A stretch of 64,000 nucleotides of DNA from Chryseobacterium sp. (GCA_003248755.1 QFQW01000012.1:1-64000); one strand, 5' to 3'. Shown: positions 49,435 to 58,539, counted from the first letter of the stretch. Translations and numbers: made by a program. Notes: generated from the letters alone by a model not told the origin.

Positions 49435-49467
49435 AGCCTTGTCAAGGTTCTGAACCTTGACAAGGCT
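49435..49467. repeat. Palindrome with 15-bp perfect arms
   Basis: agccttgtcaaggtt (49435-49449) is followed by a 3-nt loop and its exact reverse complement (49453-49467). No T-run follows. Each arm also contains a smaller self-complementary word (cttgacaag), so it can fold in several ways. It is likely a dispersed REP-like palindrome. Confidence 0.85.
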
Positions 49468-49499
49468 TAAATCGAAACGTAAAAAGAAATACAAATCCT

Positions 49500-49610
49500 C
49501 AACATAGCCCCGATAGGAACGGCATCCTTTTTTGCTTTCTGATGCAAATGCTCCTTTGATGACAAATGGTTCTGAAAGCAAAAAAGATATAGTGGATAGC
49601 GGGTGGGACA
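49500..49610 (+). other. Structured intergenic element of the 'agccccgat...tagcgggt' kind
   Basis: Two short blocks, an upstream 'agccccgataggaacggcat' and a downstream 'gatatagtggatagcggg', flank an inverted repeat (49528-49539 ttttttgctttc with 49574-49585). I recall, without being able to check, the same arrangement of conserved flanks around a variable hairpin at many intergenic sites in flavobacteria. It is not coding; the overlapping open frame at 49345-49692 runs through hairpins. It may be a dispersed repeat or an RNA element. The 365-nt spacer 49349-49713 contains this element, the palindrome before it and a terminator after it, but no gene. Confidence 0.5.
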
Positions 49611-49649
49611 AGTGAAAAGAATGACCAAACATCTTGCTCCTGAAACAAG

Positions 49650-49682
49650 AAAAAGGCGGAAAAAGTTGCCTCTTTCCGCCCA
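49650..49682 (-). terminator. Terminator of porX
   Basis: On the minus strand ggcggaaa (49655-49662 complement) pairs with tttccgcc (49673-49680 complement) around about 10 nt, followed by tttttcttg. It lies 34 nt after the porX stop. Confidence 0.7.
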
Positions 49683-49713
49683 ATAAACCCAAATCAAATA
49701 AACTATGAAAAAA

Positions 49714-51258
49714 CTACTTGGGTTCTAGGATACTTATCGGGATAATGACCTCCTCTAGGGAAATCCCGCCGTGCTGATAAGTGTCTTTGTAATAATTCAC
49801 AAAGTGATTATAGTTCTTCGGGTATGCTAAAAATATATTGTTCTTTGCGAAAATATATTTGGAACTCAGATTGCCTTTTGGTAGAAAAAGCTTGTCCGGA
49901 TTGTTAATCGCCCAAACATCTTTGTCCTCGTAAGTCAAACTTCGTCCAGTTTTGTATCTTATATTAGTAGATGTTTCTCTGTCACCTACTACCTTACTAG
50001 GTTTTTTAACATAAATTGTGCCGTGGTCGGTTGTAATGACCAATTTGAATCCATTTTCTGCGGCAGTTTTTATAATTTTTATTAAAGATGAATTTTCGAA
50101 CCAGTTATAAGTCAAAGACCTGAATGTTTTGTCATCTCTAATTAATTGATTTACAATATTATTATCGGTTTTTGCATGAGACAAAATATCTATAAAGTTG
50201 TAGACGATAACTAATAAATCATTGTTCTTGTGTTGATTGAAATCTTCTAAAATCTTTCTTTCAAAGTCCGAATTCAGGATTTTCAAGTATTTCATTGATT
50301 TGCTGGACAATCCTAAACGTTTCATCTGGTCTTCCAGGAAATCTCTCTCGTGTTCATTTTTGTTACCTTCTTCATTATCATTGAACCAATATTCCGGGAA
50401 TCTTTTTTCGATTTCTGATGGCATCAGACCTGCAAAAAATGAGTTTCTTGCATATTGGGTCGCTGTTGGCAAAATACTGAAATAGTAATCCTCCGAAGTT
50501 TTATTATAGAACTTTGTGAACAAAGGCTCTATGACTTTCCATTGGTCGTATCTCAGATTATCAATCATCAACAGAAGGACTTTTTCTTTTTCCAATTCCG
50601 GCTTCACTTTATCTTTGAAAAGCGTGTGGCTCATCATCGGTTTATCGTTGCTGTGAAGCCAATCTTCATAATTATTTTCGATGAATTTTGAAAACTGGAT
50701 ATTGGCTTCTTCTTTTTGATTTTGTAGCAAGTCCGCAAACTCATTATCCGAAACTTTATCGAATTTTACCTCCCAACTTAAGATTTTCTTATAGTATTCT
50801 GCCCAGTCTTGATAAGTTCTGAGATATGACAACTCCATACTCAGATTACGGAATTCTTGTTGATAATCTACAATTGTTTTCTGCTCTACGAGAGATTCAC
50901 TTTGCAATATTTTCTTAAGTGATAAAAGAACTTGGTTTGGATTTACCGGTTTCAGGATATAATCCTCAATTTGAGAACCGATTGCCTGTTCCATAATGTG
51001 CTCTTCTTCACTTTTTGTCACCATTACAATCTTGAGCGCATTGTCTTTTTCTTTGATCATAGGAATTGCTTCCAAGCCAGAAATTCCTGGCATATTTTCG
51101 TCAAGAAGAGTTAACTCGAACTTTTGCCGATCAATCAATTCCAAAGCCTCGTTCACGTTATTAACAGGCGTCACATTGTAACCTTTGTTTTCCAAAAAGA
51201 CAATATGAGGTTTGAGAAGATCTACTTCGTCATCGATCCATAAAATTTTTCCTGACAT
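49714..51258 (-). CDS. porX: T9SS two-component regulator PorX
   Basis: PorX is a response regulator fused to a PglZ/alkaline-phosphatase-like domain; together with the histidine kinase PorY it controls the type IX secretion system. The receiver domain has the acidic pocket at Asp9-Asp10 (WIDDE), the phosphoacceptor Asp53 (LLDENMPG), Thr81 (VMVTK) and Lys103 (ILKPVN). The PglZ part includes LLLMIDNLRYDQWKVIEPLF and ITTDHGTIYVKKP. At 514 residues it is complete. The gene has a putative -7 box at 51284-51291 and its own terminator, so it is monocistronic. Confidence 0.95.
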   Translation of the reverse strand: MSGKILWIDDEVDLLKPHIVFLENKGYNVTPVNNVNEALELIDRQKFELTLLDENMPGISGLEAIPMIKEKDNALKIVMVTKSEEEHIMEQAIGSQIEDYILKPVNPNQVLLSLKKILQSESLVEQKTIVDYQQEFRNLSMELSYLRTYQDWAEYYKKILSWEVKFDKVSDNEFADLLQNQKEEANIQFSKFIENNYEDWLHSNDKPMMSHTLFKDKVKPELEKEKVLLLMIDNLRYDQWKVIEPLFTKFYNKTSEDYYFSILPTATQYARNSFFAGLMPSEIEKRFPEYWFNDNEEGNKNEHERDFLEDQMKRLGLSSKSMKYLKILNSDFERKILEDFNQHKNNDLLVIVYNFIDILSHAKTDNNIVNQLIRDDKTFRSLTYNWFENSSLIKIIKTAAENGFKLVITTDHGTIYVKKPSKVVGDRETSTNIRYKTGRSLTYEDKDVWAINNPDKLFLPKGNLSSKYIFAKNNIFLAYPKNYNHFVNYYKDTYQHGGISLEEVIIPISILEPK

Positions 51259-51283
51259 ATATTTTTATTTGTTTTCTAAGTAT

Positions 51284-51291
51284 CAAAATTA
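51284..51291 (-). promoter_or_regulatory. Putative -7 box of porX
   Basis: TAATTTTG on the minus strand, 26 nt before the porX start codon. Confidence 0.4.
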
Positions 51292-51397
51292 TGACCAAAA
51301 TATCATAATAATCTTTTAAATAACAGATTTGATGCGTTAAATATTAGTTAAAGAAAATTTTATTCTTGAAACTAATAAACTCAATCGGTTTTGGTCA

Positions 51398-51430
51398 TAA
51401 AAAAACAGACTTTTTTAAGTCTGTTTATAA
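51398..51430 (-). terminator. Terminator of the rng gene
   Basis: Stem aaacagactt (51403-51412) with aagtctgttt (51417-51426); on the minus strand it is followed by a T-run. It begins 9 nt after the rng stop. Confidence 0.8.
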
Positions 51431-51434
51431 TTTG

Positions 51435-52991
51435 TTAATTGGAGAAACTCATCAATTCCTTCTTCTGAGCGTTGTAGAGATGAAACTCCAGCATTTTGAA
51501 AGAATCTCTCGGGATGATGGTTACCCATTTTTTGTACTTCAAAAACCATTTGTTTTGGATGCTTGCCAATCCTTTGGTCAGATAAGCTTCCACAAATGGA
51601 TGTACGTGTAGGAAAAGCTTCCCTTTTTCTGTCTGCATAATGGTTCTTATAGAATCTTCCATTTTTTCGACAATTACGATTGGAGCGATGATCTCGCCGT
51701 CTTTGTTGGGGTTCTCTTCAGATGTTTCGATGTGCTTTTCTGCGCGCACACGTTGTCTTGTCATCTGGATCAAACCAAATTTTGAAGGTGGCAAGATCTT
51801 ATGTCTTGCTTTGTCACGCTTCATTTCTTCACGAAAATGTTCGTATAATTCCTTTCTGTGTTCGGGGTCGGTCATATCGATAAAATCGACAACGATTATT
51901 CCTCCCATATCTCGCAGACGCAACTGTCTTGCGATTTCTGTTGCTGCCATTTTGTTGACAGTCAAACCGTGGGTTTTGTTGGTAGATGATGATGAAATAT
52001 TATTTCCGGAATTCACATCTACAACGTGTAGTGCCTCTGTGTGTTCAATCACAAGATAAGCACCTTTGGAAGCCGGAATATTGACATGTTTTCCAAAACT
52101 TTGCTTAAGTTGCTTCTCTACATTGTAATATTCCAAAAGTGGAATATGCGAGTCGTAAAACTGAACAATATTTTTACGTTCCGGTGCGATGACTTCGATA
52201 TAGGATTTCATATCCTCAACCATTTTTTCGTCATCACAAATGATGCTTACGAAATCTTGGTTAAAGTTATCCCTCAGAATCGAAGATGCTTTGTCTTCCT
52301 CATTCAGAACTTTGCTAGGAACTTTGTTTTTCTGAATATTCTTGAATGTCGATTCCCACTTTTTCACCAGCTGATTCATATCATTATGAAGTTCAGCTAC
52401 TTTTTTCCCTTCTGCAACAGTTCTGATAATCACGCCGAAACCTTCAGGACGAATACTTTCTATCAAAGTTTTCAGTCTGGTTTTTTCTTCCGGATTACTT
52501 ACTTTTTTGGATACAGAAATCTTGTTATCAAAAGGAATCAGAACCAGAAAACGCCCTGTAAGAGAAATCTGCGTAGAGATTCTCGGCCCTTTTGTAGAAA
52601 TTGGTTCTTTTGTAATCTGTAATAATACCAAATCTCCTGCTGTAAGCACTTTATCAACAGTTCCCAGCTTGTCTATATCTTTTGAAGTTTCAAAATTTTT
52701 GAGACTCGGAGATTGTTGTTTTTTTGAAATTGTATTCTTGAGAAATTTCTGGTAAGAAAGGAATTGCGGACCCAAATCCTGATAATGCAAAAACGCATCT
52801 TTGTCTGTTCCAATGTTGACAAATGCGGCATTAAGATTGGGTGCCAGTTTTTTAATTTTACCTAAAAAAAGGTCACCGACTACGAAATCGGTTTTTGTTT
52901 CTTGTTCGTGAAGTTCAAAAAGGCGGCCATCTTCCAATAAAGCAATTTTTGAAGCATCTCCCTCATTGGAAATAATCAGTTCTTTTTTCAT
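51435..52991 (-). CDS. rng: Ribonuclease E/G family protein
   Basis: An endoribonuclease of the RNase G/E family that processes rRNA and decays mRNA. Starting at ATG 52991 the protein has 518 residues; the upstream frame to 53054 is rejected because its start is a poor, leader-like sequence. The N-terminal S1 domain is FVVGDLFLGKIKKLAPNLNAAFVNIG. The catalytic metal site is in VVDVNSGNN and IVVDFIDMTD, and the segment TRQRVRAEKHIE follows. The C-terminus carries the short RNase G tail without the long RNase E scaffold. Downstream of hup and a 30-residue basic gene, it is the last gene of its probable group. Confidence 0.93.
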   Translation of the reverse strand: MKKELIISNEGDASKIALLEDGRLFELHEQETKTDFVVGDLFLGKIKKLAPNLNAAFVNIGTDKDAFLHYQDLGPQFLSYQKFLKNTISKKQQSPSLKNFETSKDIDKLGTVDKVLTAGDLVLLQITKEPISTKGPRISTQISLTGRFLVLIPFDNKISVSKKVSNPEEKTRLKTLIESIRPEGFGVIIRTVAEGKKVAELHNDMNQLVKKWESTFKNIQKNKVPSKVLNEEDKASSILRDNFNQDFVSIICDDEKMVEDMKSYIEVIAPERKNIVQFYDSHIPLLEYYNVEKQLKQSFGKHVNIPASKGAYLVIEHTEALHVVDVNSGNNISSSSTNKTHGLTVNKMAATEIARQLRLRDMGGIIVVDFIDMTDPEHRKELYEHFREEMKRDKARHKILPPSKFGLIQMTRQRVRAEKHIETSEENPNKDGEIIAPIVIVEKMEDSIRTIMQTEKGKLFLHVHPFVEAYLTKGLASIQNKWFLKYKKWVTIIPRDSFKMLEFHLYNAQKKELMSFSN

Positions 52992-53098
52992 AACTTCATA
53001 AAAAGGTTTTATTAAAATTAGGTTGTAAATATAAAACAAAAATATAGCTGGCAAGATGCCAACTATATTTAATATGTTTAAGACTCAAAAAGGCTAAA

Positions 53099-53191
53099 TT
53101 ATTTTTTCTTTTTGTGTCTGTTTGCTCTTCTTCTTTTCTTTCTTTTGTGAGTTGCAACCTTGTGTCTTTTTCTCTTTTTTCCGCTTGGCAT
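53099..53191 (-). CDS. Tiny highly basic 30-residue protein
   Basis: A 30-residue open frame rich in Lys, Arg and His: MPSGKKRKRHKVATHKRKKR, then RRANRHKKKK. It is too short for usual gene calls. A clean start, stop and AT-rich leader, and its place between hup and rng, argue that it is real. I recall an almost identical short protein at this place in other flavobacteria. The composition suits a nucleic-acid or ribosome-binding peptide, as with small ribosomal proteins, but I cannot name it. Confidence 0.75.
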   Translation of the reverse strand: MPSGKKRKRHKVATHKRKKRRRANRHKKKK

Positions 53192-53227
53192 AATTTATAT
53201 TTTTTTATACTGTTAATACTCGATTAA

Positions 53228-53518
53228 TTATTTTACTGCAACTTTGGTCTTTACTTTTTCTACAAAAGTTTTTGAAGGTTTGAAAGCAGGGATGTTGTGA
53301 GCAGGAATTTCTATCGCTGTATTCTTAGAAATGTTTCTTCCTGTTTTAGCTGCTCTTGTTTTGATGATGAAAGAACCGAAACCTCTTAAGTAAACGTTAT
53401 CTCCGTTATACATAGATGTTCTGATTTCTTGCATAAAAGCTTCGATAACTTTCTGTGTATCATTCTTTTCTACTCCCAGCTTGTTCGAGATGGTATTTAC
53501 CAATTCTGCCTTTGTCAT
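53228..53518 (-). CDS. HU-family DNA-binding protein
   Basis: A 96-residue nucleoid protein that bends DNA as a dimer. It opens MTKAELVNTISNKLGVEKND, with the core GDNVYLRGFGSFIIKTRAAKTGRN and the DNA-binding arm and C-terminal FKPSKTFVEKVK. The gene is divergent from mutY, with interleaved consensus promoters. It precedes the 30-residue gene and rng on the same strand, but the spacers are AT-rich and a single transcript is not proven. Confidence 0.95.
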   Translation of the reverse strand: MTKAELVNTISNKLGVEKNDTQKVIEAFMQEIRTSMYNGDNVYLRGFGSFIIKTRAAKTGRNISKNTAIEIPAHNIPAFKPSKTFVEKVKTKVAVK

Positions 53519-53542
53519 TTTCTAAAATTCTTTATATTTTTG
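53512..53542 (+). promoter_or_regulatory. mutY promoter
   Basis: TTG (53512-53514), 20 nt, TATTTTTG (53535-53542), then 23 nt to the TTG start of mutY. It overlaps the hup start codon region. Confidence 0.5.
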
Positions 53543-53547
53543 GTGTG

Positions 53548-53575
53548 CAAATATAAGACATATTTTTGAAAACAA
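53548..53575 (-). promoter_or_regulatory. hup promoter
   Basis: On the minus strand TATATTTG (53548-53555) follows TTG (53573-53575) with a 17-nt spacer, 29 nt before the HU start. Its upstream part lies inside the mutY coding start. Confidence 0.65.
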
Positions 53576-54597
53576 ACAAACAAAATGCTGATTTTCTTCA
53601 CATTGGAAAAAAGCTTATAAAGTGGTATGGCACCAATGCCAGACAACTTCCCTGGAGAGAAAACCAGCTTCCTTATAATATATGGATAAGTGAGATTGTC
53701 CTGCAGCAAACCCAAGTCAAGCAAGGACTCGGACATTATCTCAGGTTCATAGAAAGATTCCCGACTGTAATAGAACTTCACAACGCTTCCGAAGACGACG
53801 TATTATTATATTGGAAAGGTTTGGGATATTATTCCAGAGCGATTAATCTTCACAAAGCAGCTCATCAAGTTGTAGAAGATTTCGGAGGTGAGTTTCCGAA
53901 TCATTATAATGACATTCTAAAATTAAAAGGTGTCGGAAAATATACAGCCGCTGCGATTGCAAGTATTTGTTTTGAAGAAAAAGTTCCAGCAGTTGATGGG
54001 AATTTTTATCGGGTTTTGTCCAGAATATTTGCTGATGATTTTGACATTTCCAGTTCCAGGGCTTTTCAATACTTTTCTGATTTAGCTTTATTAATTATGC
54101 CTGATGACAAATCTGGAGAATTCAATCAGGCGATAATGGATATTGGTTCGGAGATTTGCAAACCGAAAAATCCAATTTGTAGTGATTGTCCCGTTAACGA
54201 TGATTGTTTGGCTTACGAAACTGGAAGAATTACTGAATTTCCAGTTAAGACAAAAAAGACGAAAGTTTCAGATTTGAGTTTGAAATACTTTTTCATCAAG
54301 CATAAAAATCAATTTTTAATCAAACAAAGAGGAAATGATTTCATCTGGAAAAAATTATATGAATTCCCAACTTCCGTTCCTTTTGAATGGGAAGATTTTA
54401 TCATTAATTCAAAAATAGTCAATCATAAATTGACGCATAAAAATCTAGCAATCGAAATCAATACGATTGAATTGGATTCTAAAAAAGAGTTTCAAAAATT
54501 TGCTTCTGACAATAACTTTCTGATTGTTGATGAAAAACAAGCCGATGATAAATCTTTCCCTAAACCTTTACAGGATTTTTATGAATCAATATTTTAA
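53566..54597 (+). CDS. mutY: A/G-specific adenine glycosylase
   Basis: MutY removes adenine opposite 8-oxoguanine. The 343-residue protein has the catalytic glutamate in SEIVLQQTQV, the helix-hairpin-helix LKGVGKYTAAAIAS with the catalytic Asp in VDGN, and the Fe-S ligands CX6CX2CX5C in CKPKNPICSDCPVNDDC. The C-terminal NUDIX-like domain follows. The only start codon in frame near the N-terminus is TTG at 53566; an in-frame stop lies four codons before it. An ATG at 53585 is out of frame. The start is thus a non-ATG one, or the N-terminus begins further in. Confidence 0.95.
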   Translation: MKTNKQNADFLHIGKKLIKWYGTNARQLPWRENQLPYNIWISEIVLQQTQVKQGLGHYLRFIERFPTVIELHNASEDDVLLYWKGLGYYSRAINLHKAAHQVVEDFGGEFPNHYNDILKLKGVGKYTAAAIASICFEEKVPAVDGNFYRVLSRIFADDFDISSSRAFQYFSDLALLIMPDDKSGEFNQAIMDIGSEICKPKNPICSDCPVNDDCLAYETGRITEFPVKTKKTKVSDLSLKYFFIKHKNQFLIKQRGNDFIWKKLYEFPTSVPFEWEDFIINSKIVNHKLTHKNLAIEINTIELDSKKEFQKFASDNNFLIVDEKQADDKSFPKPLQDFYESIF

Positions 54598-56144
54598 AAC
54601 TGTATCAGGAAATTACTAATGCTCTGAGATTCTTCCAGCCCGAGTTTTTTTCGCAATCTAGACCTTGCAACAACAATACTGTGCGGGCTCTGGTGTGTAA
54701 TTGCGGAAATCTCCTTGGAAGAAAGATTCTGTCTCAGAAACACGCAGAGACGAAGTTCATTTTTGGTAAGTGACGGATATTTATCTAACAACTTTTTATA
54801 AAAATCCTCATCGGTTTCTATAAACAGTTTCTCAAACTCAGATTTATTGAGCGCCTGTGAGCCTTTTTTGAAGTCCATAATAATTCGGGAGATCATCTGT
54901 CGGTCATCTTCATACTTCGGGTCCATTTCTTTCAGTTCTTTTTGCGTGGTCTGGAAGATCTCGGAAGCCTGCATCATCTTAATGGCATTATTGGCAAGTT
55001 CTTTATTCTTCTCGTCGAGCTTTTTGGCGAGCAGTTTATTTTCGGCCGCTTTTTTCTCGGATTTGCTTTTCTGTAGTTTGAACATCAGAAAAACAATAAC
55101 AGAGAACAACAATAGCAATACGATTCCAAAAATGAAATAACGCTCCCTTTTTTTCTGTTGCTGAAGAAGTTCTTTCTGTTTATTTTTCTCTTCGAACTCC
55201 GACTCCAACCTCAACACCTTCTTCGCATTTTCTTTGTTGATGGTCACTTCCGACAAAGATTTTGCAATATGAAGATAATATAACGCGCTTTTATAATCTT
55301 TTTGATTTTCAAAATAAGAAACCAATTTTTCGGAGGAAGATAATTTGATATCAGAAAAATCACTTCTATTGGCAATATTAAAAGCGTTGGAAAGATAATA
55401 ATAAGACGAATCCCGGCGGGAAGGTTGGGAAAGATAAATATTCCCGATATCTGCATACAGACTCGCAAGGTCGTAATATGATCTGATCTTTTTTGCAAGA
55501 CTAATTCCTTTCGACAGATTAGCAATTGCCAGATCTGGTTCTTTTAATTTAACATTGACGTCCGCTATATTTTCATAAGCGATAATAATATTGAAGGTAT
55601 CTTTCAGATTTTCATTACGTTTTTTAAACTCCTTCAGCATCTCTAGCGACCTTGCATAATTTCCGTGCTCTTTTTCCAAGACCGCAAGATTATTATAGAT
55701 GAGGGAACCTTCAACATTCTGGCTTTCTCTGTTGGATTCGAATTTTTTAAGTGCCAACTCCCAAAAATACCTTGCTTTTTTATAGTTCCCCATAAAGTAA
55801 TAACAGCCTCCAATATTGTTCAGTATACTGAAGGAACGGTTGGATTCTTTCTCGTTTTTGATTTCCAAAGCTTTATAATAGTAGCTAAGGGCAAGATAAT
55901 AAGACTCTTGGTCTTTGTAGCAATTACCAGCAGTCACATAAAGTTCGACCCGGGTTGAATCTGGTATTTCTTTCTCAAAACGAAGCGCCTCCTGTATGTA
56001 GCTCATCGATTTGACGCGGTTATTATTATTTTCCCGAATCAAATTAACAAGACGCCTCACATATGCCTCAGAATTTTTAGGATCATTCTGTGCATTGGTG
56101 AATACAGTAAAAAATATAAAAAACAAGGCTAAAACAGTACGCAT
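54594..56144 (-). CDS. TPR-containing membrane regulator with C-terminal HTH
   Basis: A 516-residue protein: signal peptide (residues 1-18), about six TPR-like repeats in the periplasmic region (residues 30-300, for example ESYYLALSYYYKALEIKNE), a coiled coil, one membrane helix (about 332-352, YFIFGIVLLLLFSVIVFLMF), a second coiled coil, and a C-terminal LuxR/GerE-type helix-turn-helix (about 450-516, LTKNELRLCVFLRQNLSSKE then ISAITHQSPHSIVVARSR). It is thus a one-component transmembrane regulator that would read an outer signal and bind DNA inside. Its end overlaps mutY by 4 nt on the opposite strand. The regulated genes are unknown. Confidence 0.87.
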   Translation of the reverse strand: MRTVLALFFIFFTVFTNAQNDPKNSEAYVRRLVNLIRENNNNRVKSMSYIQEALRFEKEIPDSTRVELYVTAGNCYKDQESYYLALSYYYKALEIKNEKESNRSFSILNNIGGCYYFMGNYKKARYFWELALKKFESNRESQNVEGSLIYNNLAVLEKEHGNYARSLEMLKEFKKRNENLKDTFNIIIAYENIADVNVKLKEPDLAIANLSKGISLAKKIRSYYDLASLYADIGNIYLSQPSRRDSSYYYLSNAFNIANRSDFSDIKLSSSEKLVSYFENQKDYKSALYYLHIAKSLSEVTINKENAKKVLRLESEFEEKNKQKELLQQQKKRERYFIFGIVLLLLFSVIVFLMFKLQKSKSEKKAAENKLLAKKLDEKNKELANNAIKMMQASEIFQTTQKELKEMDPKYEDDRQMISRIIMDFKKGSQALNKSEFEKLFIETDEDFYKKLLDKYPSLTKNELRLCVFLRQNLSSKEISAITHQSPHSIVVARSRLRKKLGLEESQSISNFLIQF

Positions 56145-56349
56145 CCTAAGAAGTATTACTCAAAGTTAAGATTATTTTCCGATTATAATAAATCTAATTT
56201 TAAAACACTGACTAACAATTATTTAAATAAATTGTATATAAAATGTTACCTCAACAAGATACAAGTATTTATAATGTTACTCCATAAAAAATTAAAAATT
56301 TCACACTTAATTGTAACATTGCATCAATTAATCATAAAAAATTAAATAA

Positions 56350-58539
56350 ATGAATGTAAAATTACTATTAAAAAGCTTGATTCTGTTCGTTTTCGGGCTT
56401 TTCAATGCACAACAGATCACATTGGATACATCTTTAGTATCCGATACACCTGGGACGATTAACGAATGGTGGTACTGGTCAGGTGGATTTCCTGTTTTAG
56501 GTACAGGCTTCACACCCAACTCAAAAGTGACGGTTTTTGCAACCGACCCGGATGGAAAACGATGGAGAGACTTTGAAGGCACAGCTGATAGCGAGGGAAA
56601 ATTCTCTATACAGATCAGCGCTAAGAAAACCAAATCAGTAAAAGGTATGCACGTTGTGAAAGCAACTGATGCAAATGGCAAAACTGCTAATGCTAATTTA
56701 ACTGTAATCGCCAATCCAAATGAAACCATACCTGTGACCATTGATTTCAAATATCTTACATTAGATCAGTTTTTCAACATTGGTCTCAAGCTGCATGCTT
56801 CTAATGTCGAGCCTAATGCACAAGTCGTTGTCCACCTGTTCTCACCTAATGAGTCCGGATCGGGAATTACCGGACAATATTTCGCAGATGAAAATGGAAA
56901 TTTCGATATTGCTTTCACTGGAAATACAGAAACCTATCCCTGGGGAGATATAATGCCCGATATCGCAGGCACATGGAGAGTTAGTGTCAGCGAGTATAAT
57001 TCTAATTACTTCGGAAGTACAGAATTCAGAGTATTACCTAATAATCCCACTCCGTCATCATATGACCCGATAGATAAAGTAGACAACTTTATACCAGCGA
57101 CGCCAATCACACGTTTTGAAATCAACGGTACTGGTTATAATACAGATCCAAACAGTTCGGCTTTCTACGAAGATATGACCAGCAGCGTATTCAATCTGCA
57201 GGCAGGCCAGACTTACAATGTAAAGATCAAAGGCAAAAATCGTTCAAGCTATGCGCCTGACACTTATACATTGTTTGTAGACTGGAATCACAACGGAATC
57301 CTAGACGAAGATAATGAAATCATCAGCGAAGGTTACATTTTCGGTTCTACTGGTGTTGATGACAAGTTCACAGAATTTCCAATTACAGTGCCTCAAAATG
57401 CGATTAACGGAAATACCAGAATAAGAGTTCTGAAAATGCAGTCTGTGACAGAATATTCTATGTTTTGGCCAATTGGTGCATCAGGATATTATTATAACTC
57501 CGGACAGGCAGAAGATTACACACTTAATATCACCAATGGAATGGACAACCCTGGATGTGATTTCGCTTGTCCTGCAGATATCAACGCCAACACAAATCCT
57601 GGTGGAACAACTGCAAAAGTAACTTACGAAATTCCTTTCACTTGTTCCGGAAATTCTACGGCATCCTGCAATATTTCTTATCCAAGCAAAAATGCAGAAA
57701 GTCTTGTGAGTTTCTCAAATACTTGGGTGGCCAATGACTTTACCGTTCCCGCTGGGCAAACTATGAAAGTGAATAAAATCGTTCCTAATATTATCAGATT
57801 TTCTTACGGGACATTTGTTAATATTTACAAAGATGACAATGGTAAACCTGGGCAGCTTGTAAAAGCATTCGATAACCTGACTTATGAATCCCAGACACAG
57901 GTAGGAACTGCTCCAGGAACCGGATTCCCAATTTACGAAGTTTCTATTAAACTGCCTGAAACTGTAGAATTGCAAAGTGGAAAATATTGGGTAGCTATGC
58001 AGGCACAGGGACCTGTTGTTTCGTGGGAATCCAAAAATAATGACGGAAGCACATCTAACAGTTACACATCAAACAACAGTGGAACAAGCTGGACAGTAAG
58101 AGATGGAATAGATGGCGTTTTCAAAGTTTATTATGAGTGTGAAGCAGCTGCTCCAACCGTAGTTTTGGTCCAAGGTGCGGAATCCGGTTCAGACTTCCCA
58201 ATTGGCGATAATGTGATTGTTCACAATTTAGTAAAGGATGGTGTCATTATAGATACTTGTGTTTTCAATATCCATGTTAATCAACTCATGGCAACAAATG
58301 ATATTTCCAAGAATACCATAAGAGTTTATCCAAATCCTGTCGGTGATAACCTTAACATCGAATCTGATCAAAAACTGAACAAAGTTGAAGTTTATGATAT
58401 GTCAGGCAAGAGAGTGATGGAACAAGATGCAAATTCTAAAACATCAGTTCTGAACACTACAAAATTACCAAAAGGGAATTACATCCTGAAAACCAATGAC
58501 GGGAAAGAAAGCAAGTCTTTCAAGATCATCAAAAAGTAA
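56350..58539 (+). CDS. Secreted GEVED-domain protein with T9SS sorting domain
   Basis: A 729-residue protein exported by Sec and then the T9SS. The signal peptide ends at about residue 21 (LLKSLILFVFGLFNAQ). The middle contains beta domains and a GEVED-type domain (about residues 282-397), with SYAPDTYTLFVDWNHNGILD and YYYNSGQAEDYTL. Two further beta regions follow, and the C-terminus is a type A sorting domain (IRVYPNPVGDNLNI to KSFKIIKK). GEVED modules are calcium-binding and occur in adhesins and secreted enzymes, but no catalytic domain is visible. It is monocistronic. A role in adhesion or the cell surface is plausible, not shown. Confidence 0.85.
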   Translation: MNVKLLLKSLILFVFGLFNAQQITLDTSLVSDTPGTINEWWYWSGGFPVLGTGFTPNSKVTVFATDPDGKRWRDFEGTADSEGKFSIQISAKKTKSVKGMHVVKATDANGKTANANLTVIANPNETIPVTIDFKYLTLDQFFNIGLKLHASNVEPNAQVVVHLFSPNESGSGITGQYFADENGNFDIAFTGNTETYPWGDIMPDIAGTWRVSVSEYNSNYFGSTEFRVLPNNPTPSSYDPIDKVDNFIPATPITRFEINGTGYNTDPNSSAFYEDMTSSVFNLQAGQTYNVKIKGKNRSSYAPDTYTLFVDWNHNGILDEDNEIISEGYIFGSTGVDDKFTEFPITVPQNAINGNTRIRVLKMQSVTEYSMFWPIGASGYYYNSGQAEDYTLNITNGMDNPGCDFACPADINANTNPGGTTAKVTYEIPFTCSGNSTASCNISYPSKNAESLVSFSNTWVANDFTVPAGQTMKVNKIVPNIIRFSYGTFVNIYKDDNGKPGQLVKAFDNLTYESQTQVGTAPGTGFPIYEVSIKLPETVELQSGKYWVAMQAQGPVVSWESKNNDGSTSNSYTSNNSGTSWTVRDGIDGVFKVYYECEAAAPTVVLVQGAESGSDFPIGDNVIVHNLVKDGVIIDTCVFNIHVNQLMATNDISKNTIRVYPNPVGDNLNIESDQKLNKVEVYDMSGKRVMEQDANSKTSVLNTTKLPKGNYILKTNDGKESKSFKIIKK

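Noticed and set aside
49345..49692. A 115-codon frame in the spacer upstream of xth
   Set aside because: It spans two hairpins and a terminator, so it is repeat sequence.
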